The notes under the pieces are model-generated. The model searched no databases, was not told the origin of the DNA, and was given only the letters and a program-made list of their open reading frames with translations. A stretch of DNA of 64,000 nucleotides from Rhyacophila brunnea. Taxonomy: Eukaryota > Arthropoda > Insecta > Trichoptera > Rhyacophilidae. Positions 60,265 to 64,000 of this stretch are shown here, piece by piece. The stretch is taken from contig JAGYXB010000510.1 in NCBI GenBank assembly GCA_022495005.1, positions 372,001 to 436,000 on the forward strand, written 5' to 3'. Within the stretch, counting starts at the first letter, position 1, and each line of letters opens with the position of its first letter. A program made the position numbers and the translations under genes.

Positions 60265-60895
60265 ACCCAGCACGATGGCCGCGTGGCTTAATGGCTCATG
60301 TGCTCCGCGTAGGTCAAAATGGAGCTTTTATGGTATTTTCAAAGCATGATCCTGGACATTCCTTAAACGTTGTAGACAATCTATTTATATAATTTTGAAG
60401 CCTTACTATCCTTTATATTTATTTTAAATATTTGATGACTGCATAAAGTATTTTTATTACATAAAATAGTATTATTTTATACCTCTCGATCTAATGTTTT
60501 AGAATATAGTCATATTTCAGTACATCCATGTGCAGTGGTGTTAAGATGTTTTATTAAGGTTAAGATGATTTATTAATTTTTAAACGCATTTGTAAAACCA
60601 TTAGTATAATTTATATTGACATTATTATAGTGAAATATTTACGATAAAAAAATATTTTGAAAATCTCTTTAATCCCAAATTTGACAAGAATTAGGCATTT
60701 TATTAATCAAACAATGGGCAAGATTAACAAATTTGAAGATAATTCGAAAGATACTGATTATAGGCTTTGGTCTTTGACCATTCAAGTGTGATAAACATCT
60801 GACGAATAATGATTGTTTTATAATAATTATTTAACTAAGAATAAGGTAGTATTTTTTTGAAATAGCCATTTCTTTTGGCATTTCCCAGTAGTTAA
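60265..60895 (+). repeat. Dispersed repeat F, copy 2, with tRNA-like head
   Basis: Starts with GCACGATGGCCGCGTGGCTT, the Ser/Leu-tRNA-like head of SINE family 2, then passes into GTCAAAATGGAGCTTTTAT and the 570-bp body shared (inverted) with 33525-34120. Either a SINE head is fused to another element or repeat F is a long tRNA-headed retroposon. Confidence 0.6.
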
Positions 60896-61924
60896 GCTAC
60901 AACATACAGCCATAGCCATAAATTGACAAACTATAACTGAAGTAGGGAGTAACATCATGTTAACGCGCGTGTTTTAACATGTACCTAAACGAAAAAAATA
61001 TTTTTTTTAAACGGTAATGTAACGGTAAATGGGGCATTGAGAAAAATAAATTTCTGAATCTCTGGTATAGAGAGATTGTAACTCACGGAAAATTAAATTG
61101 AATTTATTATTAAAAAATCATTATTTGGATGTCGCCATATCAAAATATTATTTAAATGTTGATGAGACTAGGTTATCGTGATTGTTATAGTGCCTAAACA
61201 GATATAAAGCACACGTTTTATCTGCTGCAACGATGTAATAATTTTATAGCTGCAAACATGAAATTCCTTTTATGCGGAAATGAATACGCGTAAATGTGGA
61301 AAATAAATGGCGATCATAAAAAGAGTTTTATCTCTTTTGGACATATTACACAGATCCTTCGCGTTAGGGCGTCATCCCTGTGATTTTTAATTCACTTATA
61401 CATCGTGTAGATGGCGCGCTTTTGCGCTGGCTTTATGGCGCGGCGATTTTGATACATTTTAACGGATAATGGGGGCAGGAGCGTATTGAAATATTATAGC
61501 CTGTCGTTGATATTTGCATACAGTCACTATTGGCTACCGATAACAGTCACATATCAAACTACAATGTTCCAGATAGAATATTTAGAAAGATATTTTGTCT
61601 TAATATAGGATCTGGGGCATAATATTGTGTCGAATGTAGAAATTTTATAGTTATATGGGAATAAACAACGCCGTGGCAGCATATTGACTGACGATATTAA
61701 ATAACTGACCGCAATTACGAATTCCTTAATGTCCATTCCCTGTAGTGTCCCATTATTTAAAACTCAGTAAATAGCTGACTGCAATTATAATTTCCGTAAT
61801 GTCCTTTTTTTCTATATAGTCAGCCATACCCAATTATCGCAACTCGATATAAAATAGCTGTCTCAAATATAATAGTTATTTACTAAATATTTTTTAAAGA
61901 TATTATTGTAATTTTGAGTTTCTA
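60896..61924. other. Single-copy sequence, GC-richer at 61270-61480
   Basis: 61400-61460 (GTAGATGGCGCGCTTTTGCG, GGCGCGGCGATTTTG) stands out in composition. No gene recognised. Regulatory role possible. Confidence 0.35.
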
Positions 61925-62140
61925 CGTCAATAAATAGCGGATCACAATTAATTAAAAATGCCATTCGATTATGACATCCCGGTAAAAACACATCGCACCG
62001 CATTGGCATTGTATTAAATTGATTATATTGTACCGATTGTGCCCTTGTGCCCTTGTGCCCTTGTACAGTAAATAAACTATCGCTCCTGTACATCTACTAC
62101 CGTCATCCATCTACCTACAACAGCTATCTACCGCCGAAGT
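61925..62140 (+). repeat. Dispersed repeat G, copy 2
   Basis: Same order of words as 53352-53565. A 10-bp unit, TGTGCCCTTG, is repeated about three times at 62038-62064, an expansion not present in copy 1. Confidence 0.55.
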
Positions 62141-62317
62141 AGACTCCTACAGTTATCATGTATCACCAATCATGACTTATCCGGTGTTTTTATTGGTATC
62201 GTTGTAGGTGGCCTACATGACGACCTAAATCGAAGATTTCGGGTACTCTAGATATATCAATCATAACTTATCTCACCGTCGTTCTATAACAATTTTGTAC
62301 TGAACCTTTTCTATTAA

Positions 62318-62410
62318 AAATATAATATATTTATATATATATATATAATTTATATATATATATAATTTATATATATATATAATATAAATATATATATTTG
62401 TATATTATAC
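62318..62410. repeat. AT-rich compound microsatellite
   Basis: Runs of (TA)n interrupted by TAATT/ATATAAA, largely self-complementary and able to form cruciforms. Around it (62141-62317 and 62411-63306) no gene is recognised. 62485-62525 holds a minus-strand tRNA-like head (ATGGCCGAGCGGATAAC), and 62700-62960 is a GC-richer single-copy stretch. Confidence 0.7.
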
Positions 62411-63306
62411 AAATATAGTTCTTGGCATATTCTATACTCGAACTTTTATTTAACACGCTTATGCGTAAACAACGTGTGACTTTTACAAATCGACACGTTA
62501 TCCGCTCGGCCATTGTGGGATATATATGCGCAGATCTATTTTGTATACAGAGCTATACATTTTACGATACTTTAAAAGACATAGTTAATTTAATAAGTAA
62601 ATTAAAACTCTTAATATATATTCTAATTGATTTAGTTTTAAAGGATCAAATACATTGGTCATTTGTGGTATTTATATCTTCACGATCCAATTCATAAGTT
62701 CACGACATAAAAGCAACGTCTTTGTTAATGCATTACCGATTGGAAAAGTTTTTTTTTCTTCACTCGTGTGGGAGTTACATAATTGAAGCAGTGAACTGTA
62801 ATTTGACGGAGTCTCCTCGTGCCACGGTCAAGTTCAATCGAAAAAAGCTCTTTCCAATTTAACCTTCATCCATTATTCGTCGCCGGGCTTTGATTTCCTA
62901 ACGCTTTTTGTGCTCGCTCACGGCATTCTTTCACGACCGAAACTCCGAATTTAGACTGTGAAAAATCACACATGACACGAATATATTGTTCTTTGTGCCA
63001 TAAACATTTTCATTTTGTAATTATTATGCCTTTGACAGTATACTGAGAACGGAAAATGACTATACCAATTTGATATGTTTTGGTATATTTTTGGCTATAT
63101 TTATATTGATACTATGTAGGAAAACAACTAAAAAAACTTGTTCTAAGATAATGGGGTTTGAAATTTTCACTACGAATCTTAATTCAAATTAAATACCATA
63201 ATTATGAAAGAAAATGTGTTTTTTTAATGTGATCTAATACAATTTTATAAAGCTTGACGATATTGTATAATTCAATAAGTAATCACTGTGTAGTGTATTA
63301 ATGCTA

Positions 63307-64000
63307 CGAGGGTGGGTCAATAAGTCCTTAGAAAAGCCGACAGGTGGCGCGACTAGTACTGTAAGCGGTTTGTTTTCATGCAGCGGCACTACCGATTCAG
63401 TATGCTGCGAAGTTTCAATCAGATTGGTCGGGTTGTTGTTTTTATTTTCGTACATTTAAAAAAAAAATTTGCTTGTTTACAAAAATGGAGAAAATTAAGT
63501 TTAGAGCTGTTATTAAACATTTTAATATAAAAGGGTTAACAGCAAAGGAAATAAAAAATGAGTTGGATTTAGTTCACGGCATATCTGCTCCTTCACTTGC
63601 AACTATGTATAACTGGTTAAATGAATTTAAACGTGGTCGTACATCAACAAATGATGAACCACGCTCAGGACGTCCTGTAGAGGTGACTACACCAGAAATG
63701 ATCAATAAAATCCACGATATGGTGTTAAGTGACCGAAGATTAAAGTTGAGGGAGATAATTGAGGTTACAGGGATCTCAAAAGGTAGCGTCATTTCTATTT
63801 TACATGACAAATTGGGCGTGAAAAAAGTTTCTGCAAGATGGGTGCCGCGTTTGCTCACAGTCGACAATAAACGCAATAGGGTGGTGGCCTCTAAAGCCCT
63901 GTTGTCGCTCATGCAACGCAATCCGGATGAATTTTTCGTCGCTTTGTGACTGTAGATGAAACATGGATACACCACTATACTCCTGAGACGAAAGAACAGT
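63307..64000 (+). mobile_element. mariner transposon, 5' part (cut by window end)
   Basis: TA (63305-63306) is followed by CGAGGGTGGGTCAATAAGTC, a mariner-type terminal inverted repeat. A leader of about 175 bp, with an A/T-rich run at 63457-63470, leads to the transposase ATG at 63485. The 3' half and the right end lie outside the window. Confidence 0.85.
63485..64000 (+). pseudogene. mariner transposase, N-terminal part, frameshifted
   Basis: From ATG 63485 the first about 150 residues show the mariner DNA-binding domain: helix-turn-helix with LTAKEIKNELD, YNWLNEFKRGRTS, the GRP linker (PRSGRPVEVTTPEM), a second HTH (LREIIEVTGISKGSVISIL) and KKVSARWVPRLLT. At about 63935 a base appears to be missing: the frame runs into a stop at 63947-63949, while the next frame continues with RFVTVDETWIHHYTPETKEQ, holding the first catalytic Asp (VDE). 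The transposase is therefore broken unless the sequence has an error. Confidence 0.85.

Noticed and set aside
62038..62064. CRISPR-like short direct repeats
   Set aside because: Three adjacent copies of a 10-bp unit without spacers in a eukaryotic repeat: a local slippage tandem.
63574..63975. 133-codon minus-strand ORF
   Set aside because: Antisense shadow of the mariner transposase.

Overview
This is about 64 kb of AT-rich (roughly two-thirds A+T by eye) eukaryotic DNA without a single complete host gene. The content points to an arthropod, most probably an insect: RTE- and jockey/CR1-like LINE 3' ends with TTAAATAAATAAAT tails, tRNA-derived SINEs, hAT-like elements with 8-bp target-site duplications (TSDs), a TTAA-flanked piggyBac-like MITE and a mariner transposon. 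The RTE tail resembles copies common in moths and butterflies, but the order cannot be fixed from this sequence. There is no bacterial gene organisation, rRNA or CRISPR array.

Layout. 0-9 kb: a hAT end, a tRNA-SINE, several inverted-repeat elements, a 1.1-kb hAT-like element with a perfect TSD (4664-5749), a hammerhead-like motif (6127-6162) and a LINE fragment (6968-7665). 9.8-14.2 kb: two RTE fragments in opposite orientation flanking an inverted-repeat element that holds a tRNA-Ile-like sequence, then two MITEs. 15-25.8 kb: a hAT remnant with transposase homology, MITEs, SINEs, a second long hAT-like element and a nearly perfect 175-bp foldback palindrome (25578-25752). 26-34 kb: LINE and SINE fragments and a hAT element carrying a nested GC-ended MITE. 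34-38.4 kb: the most repeat-poor part, with a candidate coding exon (37103-37225) and a GC-rich, possibly regulatory block (36225-36480). 38.4-46.7 kb: a MITE cluster, a LINE inserted into a MITE, and the longest open ORF, a 5'-truncated RTE reverse transcriptase (43990-44815). 48-51.4 kb: SINEs, a purine-rich stretch, a 555-bp inverted-repeat element with an internally repeated motif, and a LINE. 53-63 kb: a tandemly duplicated LINE 3' end, jockey-like LINE fragments in both orientations and unclassified dispersed repeats. 63.3 kb to the end: the 5' part of a mariner element with a frameshifted transposase.

Nothing forms an operon or a pathway. The simplest reading is an intron or intergenic region built from layered transposon insertions, with a few non-repetitive GC-richer islands as regulatory candidates and one possible exon. 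All family assignments come from reading the sequence; no database search was run.
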